DNA from: CBDCIS01 sp965217565
Lineage (GTDB): Bacteria > Chloroflexota > Dehalococcoidia > Lucifugimonadales > CATOSD01
Assembly: GCA_965217565.1 (NCBI GenBank)
Contig: CBDCIS010000004.1
Span: 1 to 64,000 of the forward strand
Direction of reading: 5' to 3'
DNA: 64,000 nucleotides
The notes beneath the pieces were generated by a model. That model was not told the DNA's origin and searched no databases. It worked only from the letters and a program-made list of their open reading frames with translations. Shown one piece after another: positions 19,145 to 27,441 of the stretch. The translations under genes were made by a program, and so were the position numbers. Each line of letters opens with the position of its first letter. Position 1 is the first letter of the stretch.

Positions 19145-19277
19145 CGCTGCTCCTTACATCCAAGATGCAGCAATGGTCGCCAATCCGGCCGCCCAGGGTG
19201 ATCAACCTCCTGGCGAAGTGGCCTATAGTTCCTGGCGATCTCTCTTTCTACTGGTACATAGTTCCTGGCGTTTGACA
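18505..19277 (-). mobile_element. IS21-family remnant with one intact end
   Basis: The right end, read inward, begins TGTCAAACGCCAGGAACTAT and contains further copies of CGCCAGGAACTAT/CGCCAGGA at about 30-nt spacing. This is the multiple terminal-repeat arrangement typical of IS21 elements. It is followed by a broken istA. The left part, including the rest of istA and all of istB, is missing. The intact end abuts the DUF4145 coding fragment, so this insertion truncated that gene. Confidence 0.75.
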
Positions 19278-19470
19278 CAGCTTCGACCTGTTCACGCAAT
19301 GTGCTCTGACTATAGCCTTTCTGGCGCAACACGGCCTCTACAATCCGTCGAGACAGGGTTGCCGACGATCTCGGGCTAATGAGTAATACCTCGCATGCCT
19401 CAAAGTAGTCACTCTTGAGGTCATCAGGCACTTCATTGCCAAAACGCTTACCTCTCCTAGAGCCTGCGTA
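19278..19470 (-). pseudogene. DUF4145-type protein, C-terminal fragment
   Basis: The minus strand encodes FGNEVPDDLKSDYFEACEV, then SPRSSATLSRRIVEAVLRQK and GYSQSTLREQVEAV. This is the core of DUF4145, whose members are often found beside restriction-modification or other defence genes; function unknown. Upstream it is interrupted by the TnpB-bearing insertion, downstream by the IS21 end at 19277. The matching N-terminal half is at 22683-22976 on the same strand. Joining the two gives a reasonable protein (WVYPRA next to GSRRGKRFGNEVPDDL). Confidence 0.65.
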
Positions 19471-19473
19471 CAT

Positions 19474-20970
19474 TCAGTCTTGCTGATGCAGACATCTTCT
19501 TAATGCGACTAACGGCAATCTCAGTTGCGTTACCGTGGGCTTGGGGTGCCGTACCCTGGTCCGTTGGCCGGACTCCGTAGCGTCACCTTTCGGCTTGATT
19601 TCGCTTTGGCCACGGAACAAGGGAATCTTGCCGTGACCCTGGGGAGGCTGCTCTGGCCACCCCGTCGGACATTCTTTGACAGTTGCGACCTCGTTGAAGT
19701 AGGCAATGTAGGCCCTGTTACCCACGATTCTGGCCGCGCTGAAGTCTGCGTTGTCCCTGAAGCCACAACTCTTGCATAGGAAGACCGCTTGGCTCTCGCG
19801 GTTTTCTGGGTTCCTGTACCCACAGCGAGTACAGGTTTGGGAGGTTCCTGCTGCGGAGACCGGCAGGAACGGTACTCCCGCACGTTCGCATTCCCTTCGG
19901 ATGATTCTGTTGGTCTCGCCCATGCCCGCTTCACTCACGGAACGGTTTAGGGACCTTTTGGCACTGACCTTGACACCTGGATGTTTCTCTGTCCCTGCGG
20001 CAGATGCCAAGAGGTTGGGCAGACGGATGTTTTCGACCGCTACTGCCAAAGGTTCTGGTTCTCGAAAGATTACCTTGACTTGGTCCCGCTTGACCTTCTT
20101 CCTACGTTCCCGCCTCCGTCGAGAACGTAGGCTTGCCCGTTGATGGGCATGCATCCTTCGCTTGCTCCCTCTCTTCTTGGCTTTGACCCGCTTCCAGTCC
20201 CCCTTTCGCTCCGCTAACTCCCCGGCGAGGTCGTACCGGACTTCCATACCGTTGCTGGACGCTGCCAGCTTCTTCCTACCACGGTCGAAACCCAATATCT
20301 GGTCTGCGGAGGTCACTTCTGGCAGTGCAGCCGGGAACCCCCCTGGGACTGAGACCTGGAGTTTCATAAGGTATTCCCGCTCTTCAAAGGGTACCCTCGC
20401 GGTGTAGTGGTACCGGGGAACGAACTGCATGCTTCGGATATCAAGCAGATCCAAGTGTTGAGCGGTGGTCTTGATGGCAAAGCCGTAGCGTCGGTGTTCC
20501 AACGTGATGGTGTGGCCCTTGGCTTTGAGCATCCGACCTTCGGTGATGGTGAGGGCCGGATTGTTTTTCCTCTCACGGTGGGCCAGGGTCCGACGGTGTG
20601 GCTTGGCATCCCGTTTTTTGACTGGCTTGCCTTCCTCATGGCATCTGGCGATCCGACTCAGCCTCCGGGCGGATTCCTCCCGCATTCTTTCGTTCGCTTC
20701 CCAAGCCTGTTCCCAGCCGGCCTGGTGGATGCTGTAAGGGATTCGCCGTCGGTACGTCTCCTCATGGCACCATTCGGTCAGCAGTTTATTGAGGCCCTTG
20801 GGGTTCGTCCTGCTGCTGCGCTTTGGGATAAAGATGCCGCGGTTAAGGCGTGTTACAGCTTCGTTGTAGGCCGCTGATTGTTGAGAGACCAGTTCTCCTA
20901 TAGCCCTGCCGGAGGACGGTTCGGGTAGCACTCGGGCGACGATGGTGGAAAGCATAGACCCAGGGTACAC
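19474..20970 (-). CDS. tnpB: TnpB, IS200/IS605-type RNA-guided nuclease homologue
   Basis: This is a 498-residue TnpB/OrfB_IS605 protein. The RuvC-like active site appears complete: Asp229 in ILGFDRGRKKLAAS, Glu313 in LAVAVENIRLPNL, and Asp409 in FRDNADFSAARI. A four-Cys zinc ribbon lies between (Cys380, 383, 399, 402 in TCTRCGY...CKSCGF). A basic stretch of about 35 residues (KKRGSKRRMHAHQRAS and following) probably contacts RNA. The C-terminal 70 residues are unlike protein-domain sequence and may overlap the guide-RNA scaffold, as in other TnpB loci. No tnpA is nearby, so the element depends on another transposase. Annotated from ATG 20970; a nearby internal start is possible. Confidence 0.88.
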   Translation of the reverse strand: MYPGSMLSTIVARVLPEPSSGRAIGELVSQQSAAYNEAVTRLNRGIFIPKRSSRTNPKGLNKLLTEWCHEETYRRRIPYSIHQAGWEQAWEANERMREESARRLSRIARCHEEGKPVKKRDAKPHRRTLAHRERKNNPALTITEGRMLKAKGHTITLEHRRYGFAIKTTAQHLDLLDIRSMQFVPRYHYTARVPFEEREYLMKLQVSVPGGFPAALPEVTSADQILGFDRGRKKLAASSNGMEVRYDLAGELAERKGDWKRVKAKKRGSKRRMHAHQRASLRSRRRRERRKKVKRDQVKVIFREPEPLAVAVENIRLPNLLASAAGTEKHPGVKVSAKRSLNRSVSEAGMGETNRIIRRECERAGVPFLPVSAAGTSQTCTRCGYRNPENRESQAVFLCKSCGFRDNADFSAARIVGNRAYIAYFNEVATVKECPTGWPEQPPQGHGKIPLFRGQSEIKPKGDATESGQRTRVRHPKPTVTQLRLPLVALRRCLHQQD

Positions 20971-21252
20971 CAGCGCGGAATGTCCCCGTTTTGTCGGGAC
21001 TCTCCACCGATGCAGCTGAAATTCGCCCCTGGACGTTCGTCAACAAGAGCGTCCTTGGTCGTAATAACTCCGTAGGCCCGAATCACCTGTCACGGTGCGC
21101 TTGGGAGTTCAGAGGTAGGCAGAACGACTAAACTCACACCAAGGTGCGTTGCGAGTTTGGGAAAAGGTCAAGCAACAGGACGGGACGCTCTTCCAAGTAC
21201 AAGTGAAAGATCAACAGGGGGCCAGAGATGTAGATTCCATGCTGGCTCTGGT
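20971..21252. other. Spacer between TnpB and the glycine-rich protein gene
   Basis: No gene is recognised. The region just upstream of tnpB probably contains the left end of the TnpB element and the promoter for tnpB. I could not define the exact left end or the target-adjacent motif by eye. Confidence 0.35.
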
Positions 21253-22335
21253 TCAAGGGGATTGGGTCCTCACCTCGAAGGTTTCGGGGGAGTCACCTTC
21301 CGCCACATCGTTAATGGGCACGATCTTGTACCTGTAGGTCTTCCCGGACTCCAGGCGATGGTGGGTAAACTCCGGTTCCTTCACCGTGCCGAGCACTCTG
21401 TCCTCCGCAAAAAAACCCGTGACGTCGATGATCCTGTAGGAGTGGATTTCAGATTCCCCGCCGTCCGGATCTTCCCATTTGAGGACGATGGTATCTCTGG
21501 TGGCCGTAGTCTGGGCGAGGGCGCGAACCGGGCTGGGTTTCCCGATGTATAAGCGCGTGTTCGGCAGGGGTTTTTCCAACTGTGGCAAGAAACCCTCGGC
21601 TTCTCTCATCGCCTGATCAAGCAGGTTTGCCGCTTCGTCGTTCCTGAGGGCTTCCAACACACCGGTGGCCTTTATGATTTTGGTCGATATTTGGCTGGCC
21701 GACTGTCCCAAGCTCTTCAAATGGGACGCATTGACATCCATACGACTTTCCGCTTCTTCCATGGTCCTGTCGGCCTCGTCCATGGTTGTTTCGTTCCTGT
21801 TATTCCTATCCTTGGCTATCAGTGCAGCTATGCCGATTATTCCGAGTCCGAAGACGGTTCCGATTCCACTAAGGACGAAGGGGGCTGCTGCGATTCCCAG
21901 ACCTCCAGCCGCTACAGCTCCTCCACCGAACCATGCGGCGGTCGCGCCGGTCGCAGCCGCCCCAGAGAGGCCGCCGATGGCGGCGCCCGTGGACGCCGTT
22001 CCAAATGTTCCTACCAACAGCCAAGCTCCGGCGGGCGCTCCTATGGCACCTGCCAGTCCCAATACACCCCCCTTCCTGGCTACCCCAGTATTGTCGACGG
22101 GGTTGACCATTTGGCTTTCGGGATCTGCCTCCCCCTTGTACCATCCAGGCCAGACCTTGCCTTGTTCATCTACCATCAAGGCCCCCGACTCGACGGTGGC
22201 CCTCTTGGCGTCTTCCCAAGCTTGTTCCAGATTCGTGAACGTGATCCAGGCTGACGCTCTTGTGATGAGATATTCCTCGGCGGCTTTCTCGTGGTTCTCA
22301 CAGTTCTGTGCGTGGATTTCCTTCCTGTCGGGCAA
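21253..22335 (-). CDS. Glycine-rich membrane-segment protein with C-terminal FN3 domain
   Basis: This 360-residue protein belongs to no family I can name. The N-terminal 100 residues are soluble and polar. Residues about 105-185 are an unbroken Gly/Ala-rich hydrophobic region (GLAGAIGAPAGAWLLVGTFG, GAAIGGLSGAAATGATAAWF, GLGIIGIAALIAKD) with repeated small-xxx-small spacing, like glycine-zipper or ISG12/IFI6-type membrane proteins. A helical, charged stretch follows (about 190-260). Residues about 270-360 form one fibronectin type III domain (DTIVLKWEDPDGGESEIHSY, SGKTYRYKIVPIND). There is no signal peptide. It lies within the TnpB-bearing insertion, so it may be cargo. A membrane-active effector is conceivable but unproven. 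Confidence 0.6.
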   Translation of the reverse strand: MPDRKEIHAQNCENHEKAAEEYLITRASAWITFTNLEQAWEDAKRATVESGALMVDEQGKVWPGWYKGEADPESQMVNPVDNTGVARKGGVLGLAGAIGAPAGAWLLVGTFGTASTGAAIGGLSGAAATGATAAWFGGGAVAAGGLGIAAAPFVLSGIGTVFGLGIIGIAALIAKDRNNRNETTMDEADRTMEEAESRMDVNASHLKSLGQSASQISTKIIKATGVLEALRNDEAANLLDQAMREAEGFLPQLEKPLPNTRLYIGKPSPVRALAQTTATRDTIVLKWEDPDGGESEIHSYRIIDVTGFFAEDRVLGTVKEPEFTHHRLESGKTYRYKIVPINDVAEGDSPETFEVRTQSP

Positions 22336-22682
22336 GTTCTATCCTCCTTATTTCCGGGGTTGTCTCGTCAACTATCCGTTGGTCTGCAAGAGCCGGTCCG
22401 CTGTCTCGATTGGTCCGCTCTCCGTGGCACTGCTACCGCTGTAGCCACTGCCACAGTAATAGCTGGGCCCGTCAGCCCAGTTCTCCGCAGATGGCCAACC
22501 CAGCCTCTCCCAAGTGACCCGCGGCCGACAGACACCAACACCAACACCCGTCATCAGTCGCCCCTACATCCGCGTCATACGCCTCTATAGGCCTCTCCTC
22601 CCTCTTATTCTTGGATAGGCCTTACTCCCAATGGGTCATTTTTCCGTTCAGGTACTGCGCAAATGACTCCACTGCCCAACTG
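22336..22682. other. Spacer upstream of the glycine-rich protein gene
   Basis: No gene is recognised. GGAGGATA (on the minus strand, next to 22336) is a good ribosome binding site for the glycine-rich protein gene. The remainder contains CACCAACACCAACACC-type simple sequence, also seen near 17583, and presumably promoter and insertion-end sequence. Confidence 0.4.
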
Positions 22683-22976
22683 TCAGCCTTGAATATCTGC
22701 TCTAGGATAGACCCATTGGTCCTGTACGCTGGCTTTCCCTACCAAGTCTACTAACGCTATACCTGTTGTTGATGGTACTGGCGCAATTTTAATACTTGGC
22801 TTGTGGCATTCTGGACAGACCGTGGTAATGCAATCCCAATTGGCATCGAACTCATTATCATATTTTATACGGTTCCGATGCCATATATCGCGAAATGCAA
22901 CCGAACAGTGTGGGCATTGCATGTGGTGCATCTCCTTCATTTTGTGTTCAGGGTGGTGGATCGTTGCAAACGGCAA
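22683..22976 (-). pseudogene. DUF4145-type protein, N-terminal fragment
   Basis: The fragment encodes a zinc-ribbon start (CPHCSVAFRDIW...CPECHKPSI) and a segment ending DQWVYPRADIQG then TGA. This is the usual N-terminal half of DUF4145 proteins, where a ribbon is followed by a (W)(L/V)VYP motif and then the PDDL...DYEEA core. The core is found at 19278-19470 on the same strand, so the gene has been split by inserted DNA. The true start is probably one of the later Met codons (MHHMQCPHC). The gene lies just downstream of the methylase pseudogene, in the same direction. Confidence 0.65.
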
Positions 22977-22990
22977 CCCTCACCATACTC

Positions 22991-25757
22991 TTACTCATCA
23001 ATAATCTCAGTTTCTTCTGTCCCGGAAATGCTACTCGCAATCTCAGAATGGGAACCATGCCGCGCGTCCGTAACCGAGGGTTCCCGTGCCAACTCTCGTC
23101 GCATAGTCGCAACCCATTCGGGGTCAAGGCCCAGCGCTTTGACTACTGCATCGTCGATCTGCTGGCGCGCGGGATCCTCGTGCATTTGGGGAAAGGGTTG
23201 CAGCGTTTCGTTTTGCAGCCAGCCGAACCAACTACTGAGCAGATCACGTTCGGCGGCTCCCAAAGCGGCGAAGTTGGGCACCGGCAGGGACCGCAGCGTG
23301 TCCAGCGAGAAGGAAGGATACGACGGCTTGCGGTTATCGCGCTGGCCCAGCAAGGACAGCAGGCCGGGGGTGGAGTTCAGGTAGAGGCACAGTGCCCTCG
23401 CTATGTCCGGAGCGTGAGGGCGGCAGGGCGTCCAGATCGAACCGACGGCCCGTTCCGGCAGCATCACTGCAGCGGCTCGTGCCAAAGGCAGCCAAAGCCG
23501 GTGGGGCAACAGCATTTGGCTGCGCTGCTCCCAATAGCTGTCTGCAAGGTGGCGTTTTGATTCTTTCGGCTCGATGTAAACGTCGGTCTGCGCCCGCATC
23601 GACTGCGTGACGTTCGTCTTGTGATACCAGAGGGCGCGTCGGCCAGATTGAGTTGGCATATCCGAGTGGGTGAAGGCGTCGCGAATGCGCTGCCCCGCCG
23701 GGCCAATGTCGGCCAGATTGCTCAATGGCACGGTTGGAACGGTCCCCGGATTTGCTTCGCTGAGTGTCCGGTAGGCTTCTACTAAGAACGGCGACAAGAA
23801 GTTGACGGCGAACCAGTCGCCGCGCTCGATTCGGCCGGAGTCCGCCTGCTGAACGGTAAAGTCGTGGAAGTCCTGGCCGCCCGCTTCGCATGCCCGCTCG
23901 ATCCTTACGGCGATGTCCAGAGCTTCCAGCGGCGTCGCGGGGTTCCGCGCCAGGTTGACCACCCGCGTCGGAGGCTTCGACCCCGCGTTCTTCCACCTCC
24001 GGCAGACCAGCAGTATTTCCCCGATGCTGGTGTTCTCCGAAAAGAAGATGCGGGCCGGATAATGGGAGCTGACTATGGTGTCGATGTGGAGCCGCTGGGC
24101 CAGATACTTGCGCAACTCCAGATTGCCTGGCGCAGTGGGGACGACTGAAGGGAGGACCAACGCCAGCGTGCCGGCGTCGTCCTTCAGCATTCTCTCAGCC
24201 AGCACCGTAAAAGCCCCACCAGAGGAATGCAGGCGTGCTGCGGCCCGATGAGGCTGTCCCTCCATTATCTCCTTCTCTCGCCGTTTGATGACCTGCTCGT
24301 CGGCGCGGCTGAACTGGTCGTGGCGCAGGCTGTCGCGAGTAAAGGGCGGGTTCATAATCACCAGGTCCATCGGAGGGGGTGGTTCCGACATTCCCTCTTC
24401 GCTCTCCACCTGCTGGGTGACGGAGGGCCACGCAGCGAGCCTGGCCGGAGAGGAAGTCCAGGGAGCCCAGGTAGGGCTCGCCGTCTAACACGCCCAGCAG
24501 CGCCCGGCGGACGTTCATGCGGCTGAACCTGGTGGTAGGAGAAAGCATACCCAGCGTACTGGCCGCCATGTGGGTGGCGGTCAGGTTGACGTCATAGCCC
24601 CACAGCACATCTTCCACAAGCATCAGACCGAGGGCCTCTTCGTCGTCAGGGTCGCCGCGTCCGGCGGCGTTACGCAGGTCGCGGATTCGCTCGGCGACGG
24701 CCATGAGGAGGGTACCTCTCCCGCAGGCGGGGTCACAGATACGAAGCGAAGCCGCGGCGTTCGGGTCGGCCCAGTCGGCGTCCCGCTCCCGTAAGGCCAG
24801 GGTAGCCAAAAGCACCGCGGCGACGGTCGAGGTGTAGAAGGAGCCGTCGTAGCGAGCGGTGTCCAGCACCCGGTGGAAGATGCGCCCCAGCAGGTCGTGG
24901 CGTAGGCCCGTAACCCGCTCCGAGACACGCGCCACCACCTCGGCCAGGCTGCGCACGGCTTGGCCGGTATCCGGGTCTGCCGTCAACTCCGCCAACGCTG
25001 CACGTCCGGTCTCGAAAACCGGGCGGTAGTCCACGGCGAGGATGCCGCGCCATGCCTCGCGTAAGGCGTTAATCACAGAGCTTTGCTCGGCGCATCCGGT
25101 GGCGCTGGCGGGCGGCCAGTCCCCGTCGTAACCGTCAGGGCGCTGCATCGGCAGGTGACCCTGGACGCGGTGATGGAACAACATAGCCGTAGCCACGACC
25201 AGCAATCCGCGCTTGGCGGCTACAAAGTAGCCATCGCTCTGCTCCCCGCCGCCTGGCTTGGTGGCGGGAAGGTCCAGGGCTCGCGCCAACGCTTGGCGGA
25301 CGGGGGTTTTCAGCCGCTGTACCACCGCGTCGAGGCCATCCGAGAGCAGCTGTGCCGCCACGTCCGCGCCGCTCAAGGAACGTGGCGCCTGCTGGGCAGC
25401 CTGCGCCAACTGCCCCACGCTGCCCGTGGACCACTCGTCGGACGGCTCACCAGCCTTAACGCGGACGGTCCAGGTTAGCGTCGCCTCGGCGAGGTTGTCC
25501 TCGGTAGCGCCTTCGGGATAGCAGACAGCGAACACGACTGTGGCGAGTTTCTGGCGCAGGCGGGCGTCGGCGTCTTTGATTGCCTGGGCCTTGCGGTGAA
25601 ACCCGGTTTCCGCTTCGAGGACAACCCGCAAGCCGTCCACTTCTGCGACAACGTCCATCCGCCTGCGCCCGCCGCGCTGTTCGAAGTCCGCCGCCACTCC
25701 CTACTTGTTAAGGAGAAGAGCCAATGCGCGGTTCTGGAAGTCCTCTTGCTTATTCAT
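22991..25757 (-). pseudogene. N6-adenine DNA methylase (type IIG/Eco57I-like), TAG plus frameshift
   Basis: This large (about 920 codon) adenine-specific methyltransferase has the SAM motif LRICDPACGRGTLLMAVAER and the catalytic MDLVIMNPPFTRDS (NPPF). The N-terminal 150 residues (RRRMDVVAEVDGLRVVLEAE, VFAVCYPEG) have a nuclease-like D...ExE pattern, so it may be a fused restriction-modification enzyme. There are two lesions. TAG at 25701-25703 is codon 19 of the frame that starts at ATG 25757 (MNKQEDFQNRALALLLNK stop). A single-base shift near 24445 lies between FLSGQ and SVTQQVESEEG. A GTG at 25697 would bypass the TAG. The ATG overlaps the end of vapC (ATGAATAA), so translation is coupled. 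As written it is non-functional unless the lesions are sequencing errors. Confidence 0.8.
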
Positions 25758-26166
25758 CCAGCACGACTTCGAACGGGTTCAGCAACTCCACCTGAAGTTG
25801 GCTGAAGTCGCTCACATTCCGGGTCACCACCGTCAGCCGATGCACCTTGGCTGTCGCCGCAATCATGGCGTCTTCGGTCATAGTGTCCGACCTTCTGTGC
25901 ATGAGCCGTGCCCACTCCCGGAAGGCGGGCGCGTCTATCGACAATACACCGTAAGAGGCCAGGACCTTGTCCAGCCAGGCTTCCAACTCCTCTGCCTCGG
26001 CCTCATCTTGTTCACGGGTGATCTCGATCCCTGCCTGTATCTCTCCAACCGTAACGGCAGACACGAAGAGTTGCTCTGCTGGCACATCCGCGATCCAATC
26101 CAGGACAGCGCCATGTGGCCGGGGACGGCGTAGCTCCGAGACCACGTTGGTATCGAGGAGGTACAT
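25750..26166 (-). CDS. VapC-type PIN-domain toxin
   Basis: This 138-residue PIN-domain ribonuclease has the acidic quartet: MYLLDTNVVSELRR (Asp5), SAVTVGEIQAGIE (Glu), TMTEDAMIAATAKV (Asp), and VTRNVSDFSQLQ (C-terminal Asp). VapC toxins cleave tRNA or rRNA when freed from their antitoxin. The antitoxin gene ends 4 nt upstream. The toxin's stop codon overlaps the start of the methylase gene downstream, an unusual operon that ties a toxin to a modification enzyme. Length is normal for the family and all key residues are present, so the toxin is probably functional. Confidence 0.93.
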   Translation of the reverse strand: MYLLDTNVVSELRRPRPHGAVLDWIADVPAEQLFVSAVTVGEIQAGIEITREQDEAEAEELEAWLDKVLASYGVLSIDAPAFREWARLMHRRSDTMTEDAMIAATAKVHRLTVVTRNVSDFSQLQVELLNPFEVVLDE

Positions 26167-26170
26167 GAGC

Positions 26171-26431
26171 CTACTCCACTACCAAAGGTGTTCGGTGGCG
26201 ATGCTGTCGGCTCGGCGGTGTAAGGTCTTCCGTCCGCGCCTCAGAGGAGAGGAGCAGCTCCTTCAGGTCCGGCCTAGTCATCCGCTCCAGCCTCCGCCAC
26301 TGCTCGATGGGGATGAGCACTGCCGTTTCCACCCCGCGCTTAGTCAAGATCTGCGGCCCTTCGGCGAGGGTAGTATCGAGGAGCTCGCTGAACCTCGACT
26401 TGGCGTCTTGAACCGGCCATTTCCTGCTCAT
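26171..26431 (-). CDS. Phd/YefM-type antitoxin
   Basis: This 86-residue antitoxin starts KWPVQDAKSRFSELLDTTLA, followed by EGPQILTKRGVETAVLIPIEQWRRL, the classic Phd/YefM fold. That domain binds DNA and represses its own operon. The C-terminal tail (LLLSSEARTEDLTPPSRQHR) should wrap the toxin. It is the first gene of the vapC-methylase operon, so the operator should lie in the AT-rich sequence just upstream (about 26440-26510, with CTAGTTTGACA-like sequence). Confidence 0.92.
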   Translation of the reverse strand: MSRKWPVQDAKSRFSELLDTTLAEGPQILTKRGVETAVLIPIEQWRRLERMTRPDLKELLLSSEARTEDLTPPSRQHRHRTPLVVE

Positions 26432-26749
26432 GATTCACCCCATCTGTCCATGATGCTGACTAGCTATCAGACTAGGTCAAATTGTCGTCAGTGTCAAGAT
26501 AAATGGGCATAATCTCTGCATCTGTGGTCGAATGGACTAACCGTTGTCGTCTTCATGCACAAGGCCACCGTCCTAGGGCCCATGCCTCGCCCCTGTTGCT
26601 CTTTTCCCGCACCAGCTCTGCAGCAGGGCCGGGAGACGCCCGCACCTAGCCATCCTCATAGCCGTCCTGGGTCTGACGAGACCACCCGCAACATTCCCTC
26701 ACACCGTTGCCGCTAACTTCGTTCACGAAGCCAGCTACAACGTCACACA

Positions 26750-26768
26750 CCCCCAAATCTTTTGGGGT
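26750..26768. repeat. Small perfect hairpin
   Basis: CCCCAAA, two to three bases, then TTTGGGG forms a short strong stem. It could act as a bidirectional terminator-like structure, but there is no adjacent T-run. A second hairpin (CTTCG TTCA CGAAG) lies about 35 nt to the left. Confidence 0.45.
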
Positions 26769-27262
26769 CCAGTAGGGGGCTTCGCCCTCCCCATCCCACG
26801 AGACTCGAACCGCCCACGAGGAACGTGATACCCCTTGCCGAGAACCATTACTTCTGACTATGAGCTGCCTTCAAGTCCACCGCCCACGAGTACTTGAGCT
26901 TTTGGTGTCTATTGTGTAGTGCCAATGTTCTGTCAGCGTTGTGAAGAAGCTCTCACCCAGTCAGAAGCTGGGCGAGGCTGCCGGGGTCAGGGCCACCGCC
27001 GCCGCGACAATTCTTGCGTTCCTCCGCCCCAACGCGTCACAATACACGAGCCGAGGGCTTCGGTAGGTTCACAGAGCCCCCAGCCACATCTCGAAGATGG
27101 TACTACCTACCATCCACGTAGGCCCACCTAGCTGTATAAAATCAAGAACCTTCGCCATTACCTTCTCGCTAGCACTGTAAGTAGCCTTTCGACATTCCCA
27201 GGAGAGAACCCTTTGCGGGGATGCGCGGCCGGTCAAATCCGTTGCCGAATGGAGTCCACAAT

Positions 27263-27291
27263 GAAGGCCTCGCCGGGTTGGCGAGGCCTTC
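27263..27291 (-). terminator. Perfect 12-bp-arm hairpin after the helicase operon
   Basis: GAAGGCCTCGCC, a 5-nt loop, then GGCGAGGCCTTC. It lies about 150 nt beyond the end of the helicase gene on the minus strand, where an operon terminator would be expected. There is no clear U-tract, so it may instead stabilise the 3' end. Confidence 0.5.
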
Positions 27292-27441
27292 ACCTCTGTC
27301 GCTCGCCAGTGGATGACGGCTGGCTGGAGCCAGCCCCAGGCAGAAGGTCACCAAGGTCTTCACTTGGGGAAGAGTCAATTCGGTGAAGTGCTTCCTTCCC
27401 TTCGTGTTGCGGTTCACTTTGGTAGTGTAATTCCGCTAAGT

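Larger units (their letters stand above)
19471..22677 (-). mobile_element. Approximately 3.2-kb insertion splitting a DUF4145 gene
   Basis: The two halves of one DUF4145-like gene lie at 19278-19470 and 22683-22976, so everything between them appears inserted. The segment contains TnpB at one edge and a glycine-rich membrane/FN3 protein. The junctions share GCAG (AGAGCAG on one side, ACGCAGG on the other), and both edges show ATTCA-containing short inverted sequence (ATATTCAAG and GTACATTCAG read inward). Exact ends are uncertain by several bases. It could be a single TnpB-type element with cargo or two successive insertions. Confidence 0.45.
26432..27441. other. 1-kb intergenic stretch between two defence-type operons
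   Basis: No convincing gene. It contains several strong hairpins, annotated separately, and the promoter region of the antitoxin operon. A minus-strand frame (27169-27417, starting MNRNTKGRKHFTELTLPQVK) has a vaguely transposase-like start, but I cannot assign it. The helicase gene ends at the right edge. Confidence 0.45.

Noticed and set aside
26785..26830. tRNA-like GAGACTCGAACC motif
   Set aside because: No acceptor or anticodon stem can be folded around it; only the T-loop-like sequence is present.
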